In this document: positions 24,970-32,962 of the stretch, piece after piece
Layout: each line of letters begins with the position of its first letter
Position numbering within the stretch: the stretch's first letter is position 1
From: Halorubrum sp. Hd13
GTDB taxonomy: Archaea > Halobacteriota > Halobacteria > Halobacteriales > Haloferacaceae
Length of the DNA: 37,133 nucleotides
NCBI RefSeq assembly: GCF_002252755.1
Contig: NZ_NHOY01000082.1
Span: 1-37,133, forward strand
Direction of reading: 5' to 3'
The notes under the pieces: model-generated
Told to the model about the DNA's origin: nothing
Databases searched by the model: none
Seen by the model: only the letters and a program-made list of their open reading frames with translations
Position numbers and translations under genes: made by a program

Positions 24970-25290
24970 CGCGTACTTATCAATCCCCGAATACGATACG
25001 GCGCGCCGGGTCGCGCCCGCTGGGCGCGACCCGCCCGCGAGGGAGGCGGCGGGCCGGCGCGGCCTGCCCGCGCCGGGCCGTCCGCCGAGGCTGGGGAGGC
25101 GTGAGGTGCGGTTGCGGTGCGGTCCGGGTGGGACTCAAAGGAGCAGCCGCGAAGACGAAGCCTGACGACGCAAGGACCGCAAGGAGCGAGCAACGCGAGC
25201 GACTGAGGACCGCGGCGAGTCACGCGAGTCTTCGCGGCTGGGGCTTTGGCAGTGTTTACTATCGTTTTGCAATCAATCGCTTATAAACGA
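24970..25290 (+). repeat. Structured intergenic repeat, copy B
   Basis: This occupies most of the 489-base gap between the Cmi4-like gene and the Cas4-like gene. It begins after an ACTTAT box with GC hairpins: 25008-25032 (11-bp stem, loop of 3) and 25054-25076 (9-bp stem, loop of 5). The conserved core starts at 25086 (CGAGGCTGGGGAGGCGTGAG) and ends at CTTATAAACGA (25280-25290). A perfect 13-bp stem joins 25144-25156 with 25228-25240, extended outward by CAAAG/CTTTG. Copy A lies inverted at 5867-6225. Bases 24909-24969 look like plain sequence; 25291-25397 holds the Cas4-like promoter. Confidence 0.82.
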
Positions 25291-25397
25291 GCGGCCGGAA
25301 ACTCGAACGTTGTCACGGCAGTACCGACGACATCCATTTATAAATGATCGATCGCGACCTCGCACTCTTTATCAATCGAACCGCGCCCACCCACCTC

Positions 25398-26081
25398 GTG
25401 ACCCCCTTCAGCGACGTGGCCCGCGCGGCCTACTGCCCGCGACAGCTCTACTACGCCCGCCGCGAGGACGACCGGACGGTTCCGGCGGACGCCCGCGCCC
25501 GGATCGACCTCGCCTTCCGGTACCCGGCGCTCGCCGACGCGCCGGACGCGACGCTCCGACGGCTTCCGATCCGGCGCTCGCCGGCCGCGTACCGCCGGAA
25601 CCTCGACCGGCTCCGCGAGCGCGACGACTACGACCGCCTCATCGATCCCGAACGCGAGCGCGCTTTCGTCTCCGGGAAGGACTGTCACGGAACGGTGCAC
25701 AAGGTGCTCGCCGGCGGGGGCGGCCGTCCCGACTCGTCCGACCCCGCCGACGCCCCTCTCCCGACGGTCGTCTCGCCGGGCGAGCCCCCCGAAAACGGCG
25801 TCTGGGAGCCGCAGTCGGTCAGGGCGGTCGCCGTCGCGAAGGCGGTCGCGTGGGAGCGCGAGCGCGAGGTGCCGCGCGCGCTGGTCGAGTACCCGACCGT
25901 CGGCGCCGTGCGCGAGGTCCGACTCACCACCCGCAGGAAGGCCGCCTACCGCCGGGCGCTCCGGGCCGCCCGCGCGGTCGACGGCCCGCCGTCGCGCGTC
26001 GACGACGACCGCTGTTCGGCCTGCGACTACCGCGAGGAGTGCGGCGTCGGTCGCCGGTCGTTCCGGTCGCTGCTGGGATGA
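25398..26081 (+). CDS. Solitary Cas4-like (Dna2/Cas4, PD-(D/E)XK-related) protein
   Basis: A 227-residue protein of the haloarchaeal Cas4-like group. The four cluster cysteines are present: one in AAYCPRQLYYARR near the N-terminus and three in CSACDYREECG near the C-terminus. The segment ALVEYPTVGAVREVRLT matches the strand before the C-terminal helices of Cas4. The usual D...ExK catalytic triad cannot be recognised in the middle, so nuclease activity is doubtful. I choose the GTG at 25398: TTTATC lies at 25368-25373, about 27 bases upstream, and the protein then begins MTPFSDVARAAYCPRQ like Cas4 proteins. A longer frame from ATG 25344 adds 18 residues and overlaps a TTTATAAATG box. No CRISPR array or other cas gene is near. 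Confidence 0.78.
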   Translation: MTPFSDVARAAYCPRQLYYARREDDRTVPADARARIDLAFRYPALADAPDATLRRLPIRRSPAAYRRNLDRLRERDDYDRLIDPERERAFVSGKDCHGTVHKVLAGGGGRPDSSDPADAPLPTVVSPGEPPENGVWEPQSVRAVAVAKAVAWEREREVPRALVEYPTVGAVREVRLTTRRKAAYRRALRAARAVDGPPSRVDDDRCSACDYREECGVGRRSFRSLLG

Positions 26082-26096
26082 GGCAGCCGCCGGCCC

Positions 26097-26585
26097 CTAC
26101 GGCGAAAACGACGCGCCGCACTCGCTGCACGTGAACCGGAACCGGCCCTCGTCGGTCAGCTCCGTCGCGTGCGGGAGTTCCTCGCCGCAGGTCCGGCACT
26201 CGATCAGCGACTCGATCTGCTCCCAGTCGTGCCGGGCGCCGGGCGCGCCCACCGCCCACGCGACCACCTCCTCGTCGGCGTCCTCGCGGACGAACCCGGA
26301 CTGGAACTCCCCGGGCGCGAACCGGATCAGCTCGCCGGCCCCGACGTCGACGCGCTCGCACTCCCGGCCCACTTCGAAGGTGGCGGTGCCGGAGCGGACG
26401 TAGAACAGCTCCTCTTGGTCGCCGTGCGCGTGGAGTCCGCCGGAGAGGGCGTCGCCGGGCGCGAGCTCGAAGTAGTTCATCGCGACGTGTTCGGTGCCGA
26501 GGGCCCGAGAGACCGGTTTGCGCACGTCGTGGACGTCCATCGGGTTCGTGACGACGTCGACGTCGTCGATCGCGACTCGTTTCAC
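26097..26585 (-). CDS. Cupin domain protein with C-terminal zinc ribbon
   Basis: A 162-residue protein. The cupin barrel (about 30-112) has the metal-binding H52-x-H54-x4-E59 motif and a second conserved block GELIRFAPGEFQSGFV. A C-terminal rubredoxin-like zinc ribbon uses C130-x2-C133 and C153-x2-C156. The GTG at 26585 is preferred to longer in-frame starts, since upstream codons are unlike the family and a GATTACA box lies about 26 bases before it. It is convergent with the Cas4-like gene and divergent from the LeuA-type gene. Substrate unknown. Confidence 0.8.
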   Translation of the reverse strand: MKRVAIDDVDVVTNPMDVHDVRKPVSRALGTEHVAMNYFELAPGDALSGGLHAHGDQEELFYVRSGTATFEVGRECERVDVGAGELIRFAPGEFQSGFVREDADEEVVAWAVGAPGARHDWEQIESLIECRTCGEELPHATELTDEGRFRFTCSECGASFSP

Positions 26586-26746
26586 GCGGGCCCGCTCTCG
26601 ACCCGCGCGTGTAATCCTGCCGCCCTTGGCGCGCGTGACCACGTCGGCGGATCCTCGACGAACCACCGATCTCGCCGACGATCCGTTGGTCATTCCTGTC
26701 GCGACCCGTCCGTTTATACGTGTGTGACGCGTCGGCACGGACACGA

Positions 26747-26827
26747 ATGACACGAGACGATCGTGGTCGTTCGGAGGATAGAGGAAGTCGCCTCCCGGCG
26801 GCTGGCCGCGAAATTCTCCGGCGATAA
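26747..26827 (+). CDS. Possible leader peptide ahead of the LeuA/CimA gene
   Basis: A 26-codon reading frame beginning with an ATG at 26747, in a different frame from the following synthase. A TTTATAC box at 26713-26719 places the transcription start close to this ATG, so the message would be leaderless and begin with this peptide. It ends at TAA 26825-26827. The peptide is Arg-rich with few Leu or Ile codons, so classical attenuation by leucine starvation is not obvious. It may instead show that the true synthase start lies downstream. Confidence 0.4.
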   Translation: MTRDDRGRSEDRGSRLPAAGREILRR

Positions 26828-28466
26828 CGACTCCGGGGCACGACCGCCCCGCGGCGGCACCGACCCCGAACCCACCGCAGAGCCGACGGACTTCCTTTTG
26901 ACCCGAACACCACTCACCGAACTCGACGAGGTACAGCTGTTAGACACCACCCTGCGCGACGGCGAGCAGATGCCCGGCGTCTCGCTGACGCCGGCCGAGA
27001 AGGTCGACGTCGCCCGCGAGCTCGACGCCGCGGGGATGCACCTGATCGAGGCCGGCTCGGCGTGCACCTCCGAGGGCGAGCGCGAGGCGATCCGCCGGGT
27101 CGCCGACGAGGGGTTCGACGCGACCGTGACGAGCTTCGCCCGCGGCGTGAAGCGGGACGTCGACCACGCGCTCGACTGCGGCGTCGACGGGATCAACCTC
27201 GTCGTCCCCGCCTCGGACAAGCACGTCGAGACGAAGGTCGGGTCGACCCGCGAGGCGGTGGTCGAGACGACGGTCGAGCTCGTCGAGTACGCCAAAGACC
27301 ACGGCCTCTGGGTCGAGGTGCTCGGCGAAGACGGCTCCCGCGCCGACCTCGACTACCTCGAACGCCTGCTCGGCGCCGGCCTCGACGCGGGCGCCGACCG
27401 GATCTGCTACTGCGACACCGTCGGCGCGGCCGACCCGGAGCGCACCGCCGAGGTCGTCTCCCGGCTCGCCGACCTCGGCCCGACGAGCCTCCACACCCAC
27501 GACGACCTCGGCCTCGGCGTGGCGAACGTCCACGCGGGGCTGACGGCCGGCGCCGACACCGTCCACGGCACCGTGATGGGCGTCGGCGAGCGCGCCGGCA
27601 ACGTCGCCCTCGAAGAGGTCGCCGTCGCGCTCGCCCGATCGTACGACGTCGCCACGGTCGAGTTAGAGCGGCTCTACCGGCTCTGCCGGACCGTCTCGGA
27701 GGCGACCGGCGTCGCGCTCCCGCCGAACAAGGCGGTCTGCGGCGCCAACGCCTTCGCCCACGAGTCGGGGATTCATACCGACGGCACGCTCAAGGACGGG
27801 ACGATGTACGAGCCGTACCCGCCGGAGACGGTGGGCCGCGAGCGCCGGCTCGTCCTCGGTAAACACGCCGGCCGCGCGGGCGTCAAGGCCGCGCTCGCCG
27901 AGCACGACGTCGCGGTCGACGCCGACGAGCTGAGCGAGGTCGTGAGCCGCGTGAAGGAGCTCGGGGACCGCGGGAAGCGCGTCACCGACGCCGACCTGCT
28001 CGCGATCACGGAGGACGTGCAGGGCCGCGAGCGCGACCGCCGCGTCGAGCTCGTCGACCTCTCGGCCACCTCCGGCGGGAACCTCCCCACGGCGTCGGTC
28101 CGGCTCCGCGTCGGCGACGAGCAGCGCGTCGCCTCCGGCACGGGCGCCGGTCCGGTCGACGCGGGCCTCGAAGCCGTGCGGGCCGCGCTGGCGGGCGACG
28201 GCGACGGCGCCGAGAGCGACGGCACCGGCGGCGTCTCCTTCGACCTGGACTCCTACCACGTCGACGCGATCACGGGCGGCACCGACGCGGTCGTCACCGT
28301 CGAGGTCGACCTCTCGCGCGGCGACCGCTCCGTCTCGGTCTCCTCGACCGACGCCGACATCACCCGCGCCAGCGTCGTCGCGATGGTCGACGGGCTCGAC
28401 CGCCTGCTCTCGGCCGCCGCCGAGGACGGCTCGGTCCCGGACGTCGCCTCGCTCGCGGACGACTGA
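26763..28466 (+). CDS. 2-isopropylmalate / (R)-citramalate synthase family enzyme
   Basis: An aldol-type synthase condensing acetyl-CoA with a 2-oxo acid, the first committed step of leucine synthesis (LeuA) or of the pyruvate route to isoleucine (CimA). The TIM barrel begins LLDTTLRDGEQMPGVSL with the catalytic Arg and Asp; LHTHDDLGLGVAN holds the HxH metal ligands and GERAGNVALEE the conserved tail. The C-terminal 150 residues form the LeuA regulatory domain, so feedback control is expected. The frame from GTG 26763 has a 45-residue low-complexity start; a TTG at 26898 would begin right at the domain (MTRTPLTELDEVQ). Start uncertain between them. LeuA versus CimA cannot be settled by sight. 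Confidence 0.88.
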   Translation: MVVRRIEEVASRRLAAKFSGDNDSGARPPRGGTDPEPTAEPTDFLLTRTPLTELDEVQLLDTTLRDGEQMPGVSLTPAEKVDVARELDAAGMHLIEAGSACTSEGEREAIRRVADEGFDATVTSFARGVKRDVDHALDCGVDGINLVVPASDKHVETKVGSTREAVVETTVELVEYAKDHGLWVEVLGEDGSRADLDYLERLLGAGLDAGADRICYCDTVGAADPERTAEVVSRLADLGPTSLHTHDDLGLGVANVHAGLTAGADTVHGTVMGVGERAGNVALEEVAVALARSYDVATVELERLYRLCRTVSEATGVALPPNKAVCGANAFAHESGIHTDGTLKDGTMYEPYPPETVGRERRLVLGKHAGRAGVKAALAEHDVAVDADELSEVVSRVKELGDRGKRVTDADLLAITEDVQGRERDRRVELVDLSATSGGNLPTASVRLRVGDEQRVASGTGAGPVDAGLEAVRAALAGDGDGAESDGTGGVSFDLDSYHVDAITGGTDAVVTVEVDLSRGDRSVSVSSTDADITRASVVAMVDGLDRLLSAAAEDGSVPDVASLADD

Positions 28467-28498
28467 GCGAAGGAATCCCCGACCCGCCGTCGCCGCCC

Positions 28499-30145
28499 TC
28501 AGCGCTTCTCGCCGCGCAGCCACGCGTAGTCGCAGGCGTCGAGCTCGACCGTGACGCCCCCCTCCGCGACGTGGTGCTCGCCGTCGCCGACGACGTGCTC
28601 GACGGTGTCCGGGTCGACGTCGAACCCGACGACCTCCTCGCGGTACCCGTCCGCGAGGTTGTGCGCGCAGAGGAGGACGGTTCCGTCGTGTTCGAACCGG
28701 TGGACGCGCGTCTCCTTGTGGTCCGTCTCGAGCGCGCGGTAGTCGCCGCGGGCGATCTCCGGACAGGCGTCGCGGGCCGCCACGAGCGCCTCGACCCGCG
28801 AGAGCAGCGAGTCGGGGTCGCCGCGCTGGGCGGCGACGTTCACGCGGTCGTAGGCGGACGGCCCCTCGTCGACCGCGGGGTTGTAACACTCCTCGGGGGC
28901 GGCCGTCGAGAAGCCGCCGTTCGGGGAGTCGTCCCACTGCATCGGCGTGCGGACGGCCTCGCGCTCGGGCAGGGAGAGGTCCGCGCCCATCCCGATCTCG
29001 TCGCCGGACTGGAGCGCGACGGAGCCGGGCAGCGAGAAGAGCAGGCTGTGGGCGACGGCGATCCGACCGGGGTCGCCGTCGTACAGGTCGGCCAGCCGGA
29101 GCCGGTGGCCGCGCTCGAAGATCCACGAGTCGCCGTCGTCGTCGCCGAAGTACCCGCGGGCGTGCTCGAACGCCTCCTCCGGCAGCTTCAGCAGGTTCCA
29201 CTCGTCGTGGTTCCGCAGGAAGTTCACCCAGGTGCCGACGCCGGAGACGTCGGGGAGGACCTCCTCGGCGCGCTGTAGCGGCCAGGTGTCCTTGACGCCG
29301 ACCGCGTACGTGAGGTGCGCGTTCATCACGAAGTTGAACTGGAGGTGGAACGCCTCGCCGTCGCCGAAGTAGTAGTCGAGGTGTTCCGGCTCGTCGTCGG
29401 CCTCGGCCAGCAGCACCGCGTCGGACTGCTCCGCCTCGACGACCCGGCGCATCTCCTTGAACAGCTCGATGGGGTCGCCGAGGTCGGTCTCGTCGAGGGT
29501 GGTCGCGTCGTGGCCCTTCGGCATCAGCATCGGGTGGGCGGCGTCGATCCGGAAGCCGTCGGCGCCCCGGTCGAGCCAGAAGCGGAGCACGTCGTACAGC
29601 TCCTCGCGGACCGCGGGGTTCGCGACGTTGAGATCGGGCTGGTGGCCGTAGAACTGGTGGAAGTAGTGTTTGTCCGCGACCTCGTCGTACGACCAGACGC
29701 CGTCCTCGTACTCCGGGAAGATGTTCCCGCGCTGGTGGGCGTCCGCCAGGTGGCTCGTCCACAGGTAGTAGTCGTGGTACTCCGACTCGGGGTCCTCGCG
29801 CGCCCGTCGGAACCACTCGTGTTCGTTCGAGGTGTGGTTGAAGACGAGGTCGGTGATCACGCGGATCCCGCGCTCGTGCGCCCGGTCGGCGAACTCACGG
29901 AAGTCGGCGAGGCTCCCGAGCCGGTCGTCGACGCCGTAGTAGTCGGCGACGTCGTAGCCGTTGTCGCGGAGCGGGCTCGGGTAGAACGGTCGGATCCAGA
30001 GCGCGTCGACCCCGAGCTCGTCGAGGTAGTCGAGCCGCTCGATCGCCCCGCGGAAGTCCCCCCAGCCGTCGCCGTCGCCGTCGTTGAACGTCTTGACGTC
30101 CAGCGAGTAGATCGTCGCGTCCTCGTACCAGTCCGGCTCGCTCAT
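28499..30145 (-). CDS. GH13 trehalose synthase / alpha-glucosidase-like enzyme
   Basis: A 548-residue GH13 enzyme closest to trehalose synthase (TreS, maltose-trehalose interconversion). It opens WYEDATIYSLDVKTF and has YPSPLRDNGYDVADYYGV, typical of TreS. Catalytic residues are nucleophile D201 in GFRIDAAHP, acid/base E248 in LLAEADDEP and D314 in LRNHDEWN; H104 lies in region I (DLVFNH). A C-terminal beta domain closes the protein. There is no signal peptide, so it acts inside the cell, perhaps in osmolyte or storage sugar metabolism. ATG 30145 is used; a GTG at 30151 would add two residues. It is convergent with the LeuA-type gene. Confidence 0.87.
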   Translation of the reverse strand: MSEPDWYEDATIYSLDVKTFNDGDGDGWGDFRGAIERLDYLDELGVDALWIRPFYPSPLRDNGYDVADYYGVDDRLGSLADFREFADRAHERGIRVITDLVFNHTSNEHEWFRRAREDPESEYHDYYLWTSHLADAHQRGNIFPEYEDGVWSYDEVADKHYFHQFYGHQPDLNVANPAVREELYDVLRFWLDRGADGFRIDAAHPMLMPKGHDATTLDETDLGDPIELFKEMRRVVEAEQSDAVLLAEADDEPEHLDYYFGDGEAFHLQFNFVMNAHLTYAVGVKDTWPLQRAEEVLPDVSGVGTWVNFLRNHDEWNLLKLPEEAFEHARGYFGDDDGDSWIFERGHRLRLADLYDGDPGRIAVAHSLLFSLPGSVALQSGDEIGMGADLSLPEREAVRTPMQWDDSPNGGFSTAAPEECYNPAVDEGPSAYDRVNVAAQRGDPDSLLSRVEALVAARDACPEIARGDYRALETDHKETRVHRFEHDGTVLLCAHNLADGYREEVVGFDVDPDTVEHVVGDGEHHVAEGGVTVELDACDYAWLRGEKR

Positions 30146-30292
30146 GCGCACGGGTACGGAATCGGGGGTCTGGTTTCTTGCGGTTCGTTCGCACCCGCTC
30201 CGCGAGGCGCTTTCGCCGCCGCTCGCGTCGCTCCGCTCCGCGACCGGGGGCGTCTGACGAGGTTTTTAAGCGACGACGCCCCAACGTCGCCC

Positions 30293-30604
30293 GTGAGCGT
30301 CGTCGTCGCGGTGAAGCCCTCGGCGCGCAAGCGGAACGCGAAGGTCGGGCGGCTCGTCTTCGAGGACGGTCCCCGCCACGCGTTCGAGAGCCGCGCGGCC
30401 GCGGAGCGGTGGGCGGCCGACCTCTCGACGGGCGACGGCCACGTCTGGGTCGCGAGCGCGCACCCCCGCGACGACGACGCGGTCGACTGCTACCTCGTCT
30501 CGCGGGCGACCAACGCGAAGCTGGAAGCGGCCTACGACAAGCGGCGACGGCGGCTGCGGGGCGACTCCGGATCCGAACAGGAGTCGCTGGGCGGGCAGCC
30601 GTAG
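30293..30604 (+). CDS. Small basic haloarchaeal protein of unknown function
   Basis: A 103-residue protein beginning MSVVVAVKPSARKRNAKVGRLVF. It has a strand-rich N-terminal half and a helix AAAERWAADLS, then a basic helix (KLEAAYDKRRRRLRG). Unusually for this window it is basic, which could suit nucleic acid binding. The GTG at 30293 is strongly supported, since a TTTTTAAG box at 30262-30269 sits 26 bases before it. Monocistronic, convergent with the hemoglobin remnant. I do not recognise the family. Confidence 0.7.
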   Translation: MSVVVAVKPSARKRNAKVGRLVFEDGPRHAFESRAAAERWAADLSTGDGHVWVASAHPRDDDAVDCYLVSRATNAKLEAAYDKRRRRLRGDSGSEQESLGGQP

Positions 30605-30638
30605 GCGACGGGCGCGGTCGGTGGCTTTCCCCTCCGCG

Positions 30639-31000
30639 TCACGCCTCGACGATGTCCTCTCTGAACGCCTCGACCGCCTCCAGTACCGCCTCGCGGTCCG
30701 CGTCGTCGACGTCGAACTCGCGGAGCGCGGCGTCGAGGTGGGCCGCGTCGCGTCGAACTCCGCGTCCGTGACGCCGAGCCCTCCGTGGGCCGTCTCCATG
30801 TCGTCGCCCCCGTACTCGATCGGGCCGCCGGTGACCGCGCTCAGGAACTTCGTCTGGTGGGAGCGCTGATCGGCCATCTCCACGTCGTCGAAGTGGTGCG
30901 CCACCCGCTCGTCGGCCAGCACTCGGTCGTAGAACTCGTTGACGACCGCGCCGATCGCCGGCCCGCCGCCGAGCCGGTCGTACAGCGTCGCGTCCGGCAT
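30639..31000 (-). pseudogene. Truncated (group I) hemoglobin with frameshift
   Basis: Starting at ATG 31000 the frame reads MPDATLYDRLGGGPAIGAVV, then FYDRVLADERVAHHF, MADQRSHQTKFLSAVTGGP and YGGDDMETAHGGLGV, a classic 2-on-2 globin up to about residue 85. Near 30745-30753 the homology leaves this frame and continues in another: AAHLDAALREFDVDDADREAV, ending at a TGA at 30639-30641. The total of 362 bases is one short of 121 codons, so a single base seems to be lost. Either the gene is recently inactivated or the assembly has an error in a GC run. An intact protein would be about 120 residues and bind heme and O2 or NO. Confidence 0.88.
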
Positions 31001-31115
31001 ACGATTCCGTCGCCTCGACGAGGGATGGCTCTTTCCCCGCCGCGGCGCTCGGTGACCGCTCATGGGATCCCTTCGACCGCGGCCGCGTCGCTGGGCGGAG
31101 CGGGTGAGAGAGAAG

Positions 31116-31200
31116 CGCCGAGGCGGAGATTTGAACTCCGGTGTCCGAATGGACAGTAGATTTCGAATCTACCGCCTTGGCCAGGCTAGGCTACCTCGGC
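31116..31200 (-). tRNA. tRNA-Ser (CGA)
   Basis: The minus strand folds as a class II tRNA: acceptor GCCGAGG with CCTCGGC, D stem GCCT/AGGC, anticodon stem GTAGA/TCTAC with loop TTCGAAA (anticodon CGA at 31163-31165), a long variable arm (TGTCC ATTC GGACA), and T stem CGGAG/CTCCG with TTCAAAT loop. The discriminator base is G, as in archaeal serine tRNAs. No intron and no encoded CCA are seen. Confidence 0.96.
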
Positions 31201-31331
31201 TCACTTGGCGGTTGGCCGGTTCCGCTGTTATGCGTTTCGATCGCCGATGCCGACCTCGGGAGCGGCCTCGACGCGTCGCCGAGGCGACCGCCGCCGGCAA
31301 CGCTTTTCGGCGCGGCCCCCGTGCGCCCGGT

Positions 31332-32294
31332 ATGGACGTCCCCGAAGCGGCGGCGGCCTGCTCGCGCGTCGTCGACGAGGTCGGCGGCGCGGTCGTCGCC
31401 GACCGCGAGTTCCTCGACCGCGTCACGCTCGGGATCCTCGCCCGCGGCCACGTCCTCTTGGAGGACGTGCCCGGCACCGGGAAGACCCTCTCGGCGCGCT
31501 CGTTCGCGACCGCGCTCGGCCTGGAGTTCTCCCGGGTGCAGTTCACGCCCGACCTCCTCCCGTCCGACGTCACCGGGACGAACGTGTTCGACGAGCGCGA
31601 CGGCTCCTTCGCCTTTTCGCCCGGCCCGGTCTTCGCCAACGTCGTGCTCGCCGACGAGATCAACCGCGCGCCGCCGAAGACGCAGGCCGCGCTGCTGGAG
31701 GCGATGGAGGAGGGCCAGGTGACCGTCGACGGCGACACCCACGTCCTGCCCGACCCCTTCTACGTCATCGCGACGCAGAACCCCGTCGAGAGCGAGGGCG
31801 CGTTCCCGCTGCCGGAGGCCCAGCTCGACCGGTTCGCGATCAAGACCTCGATCGGCTACCCCGACGACGACGGCGAGGTTGAGCTCCTCCGCCGCCGCGC
31901 GGGTCGCGCCGAGCAGGCGCCGACGGTCGACCGCGTCCTCGACGCCGACGCCGTCTCGGCGCTCCGCGAGGTGCCCGAGACGGTGCGCGTCGAGGACGAC
32001 CTGCTCGGGTACATGGCCGCGCTCGTCCGCGCGACGCGCGAGGACCGCCGCGTCGACGTGGGCGTCTCGCCCCGTGGCACCCAGCGGCTGTTCGAGACCG
32101 CCCGCGCCGCCGCGGTCGTCGCCGGCCGCGAGTTCGTCACCCCCGACGACGTGAAGCGCGTCGCGGAGCCGACGCTCGCGCACCGGCTCGTGCTCACCCC
32201 CGACGCCGCCGTCAACGACGTCGACAAGCGCGACGTGATCGTCGACGCCCTCGACCGCGTCGCGGTGCCGACGGTCGAGGCGCCCGAGGCCTGA
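31332..32294 (+). CDS. MoxR-family AAA+ ATPase
   Basis: A 320-residue MoxR ATPase. Walker A EDVPGTGKT spans 44-52, Walker B VVLADEIN 104-111, and VIATQNPVESEGAFPLPEAQLDRF contains sensor 1 and the arginine finger. SPRGTQRLFETARA in the lid is sensor 2. These chaperone-like ATPases act with DUF58/von Willebrand-type proteins. A CTTTT box 27 bases upstream supports the ATG at 31332 as a leaderless start. In many genomes this gene heads the DUF58/DUF4129 operon; here that cluster lies 2.4 kb away on the other strand. Confidence 0.93.
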   Translation: MDVPEAAAACSRVVDEVGGAVVADREFLDRVTLGILARGHVLLEDVPGTGKTLSARSFATALGLEFSRVQFTPDLLPSDVTGTNVFDERDGSFAFSPGPVFANVVLADEINRAPPKTQAALLEAMEEGQVTVDGDTHVLPDPFYVIATQNPVESEGAFPLPEAQLDRFAIKTSIGYPDDDGEVELLRRRAGRAEQAPTVDRVLDADAVSALREVPETVRVEDDLLGYMAALVRATREDRRVDVGVSPRGTQRLFETARAAAVVAGREFVTPDDVKRVAEPTLAHRLVLTPDAAVNDVDKRDVIVDALDRVAVPTVEAPEA

Positions 32295-32320
32295 CGCCGG
32301 TTTGAAAAGCGGTCTGCGAG

Positions 32321-32869
32321 CTACTCCGCGTCCCGCTCCGCCAGCAGCTCCGTCGCCGTCAACAGCGACTCCAGCTCCACGTCGTGGTCGGCGAGCAGCT
32401 CCGCGGCCCCCTCCTCGCGGTCGACGACGACGAGCACGCGGTCCACCGTCGCGCCCGCCTCGCGCAGCGCCTCGACGGCGTCCACCGCGGACTGCCCAGT
32501 CGTGGCGATGTCCTCCAACACGACGACCTCCTCGCCCTCGTCGAGCCGGCCCTCGATGCGGTTGCCGGTGCCGTACTCCTTCGCCGACTTGCGCGCGATG
32601 ACGTACGGGCGCCCCAGCTCGGCGGCCGTGACGGCCACGAGCGGGACCGCGCCGAGCGCGACCCCCGCGAGCTTCGCGTCCGTGTCGGCGAGCCGAGCCG
32701 CGAACGCCTCGCTCACGAGCGTCAGCGCGTCCGGGTCGGTCTCGAACAGGTACTTGTCGACGTAGTAGTCGCTGGTGCCGCCGTGCGAGAGCTCGAACTC
32801 GCCGAATCGGACGGCGTCGGCCGCCCGCAGCGCGGCGATGAGCTCGCTCCGTCGCTCGTCGTCGGTCAT
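32321..32869 (-). CDS. pyrE: Orotate phosphoribosyltransferase
   Basis: A 182-residue type I phosphoribosyltransferase that makes OMP from orotate and PRPP in pyrimidine synthesis. The PRPP-binding motif [13 protein letters not shown] is at about 115-127, with [19 protein letters not shown] as the catalytic loop. ATG 32869 is selected because the family starts here and a TTTATGG box lies about 26 bases upstream (32892-32898). Its size is typical, and it stands alone, without other pyr genes. Confidence 0.94.
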   Translation of the reverse strand: MTDDERRSELIAALRAADAVRFGEFELSHGGTSDYYVDKYLFETDPDALTLVSEAFAARLADTDAKLAGVALGAVPLVAVTAAELGRPYVIARKSAKEYGTGNRIEGRLDEGEEVVVLEDIATTGQSAVDAVEALREAGATVDRVLVVVDREEGAAELLADHDVELESLLTATELLAERDAE

Positions 32870-32962
32870 ACCCTGACGGGGCGGGCCGGCGACCATAAAC
32901 GGGTCGGAACGCGGGCGACGGCCGGAACGGAGACGCCGGCCGGATCGGAGCCCGATCGGTCG

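Noticed and set aside
25344..25397. ATG 25344 as the start of the Cas4-like gene
   Set aside because: It overlaps a TATA-like box and adds 18 residues unlike Cas4 starts; GTG 25398 has a TATA box at the right distance.
26586..26753. Longer N-terminus for the cupin protein
   Set aside because: The extra 56 residues are Arg/Ser/Gly-rich, overlap the divergent promoter and do not belong to the cupin fold.
30174..30260. Third copy of the structured repeat upstream of the 30293 gene
   Set aside because: It is GC-rich with short palindromes, but none of the conserved core blocks are present.
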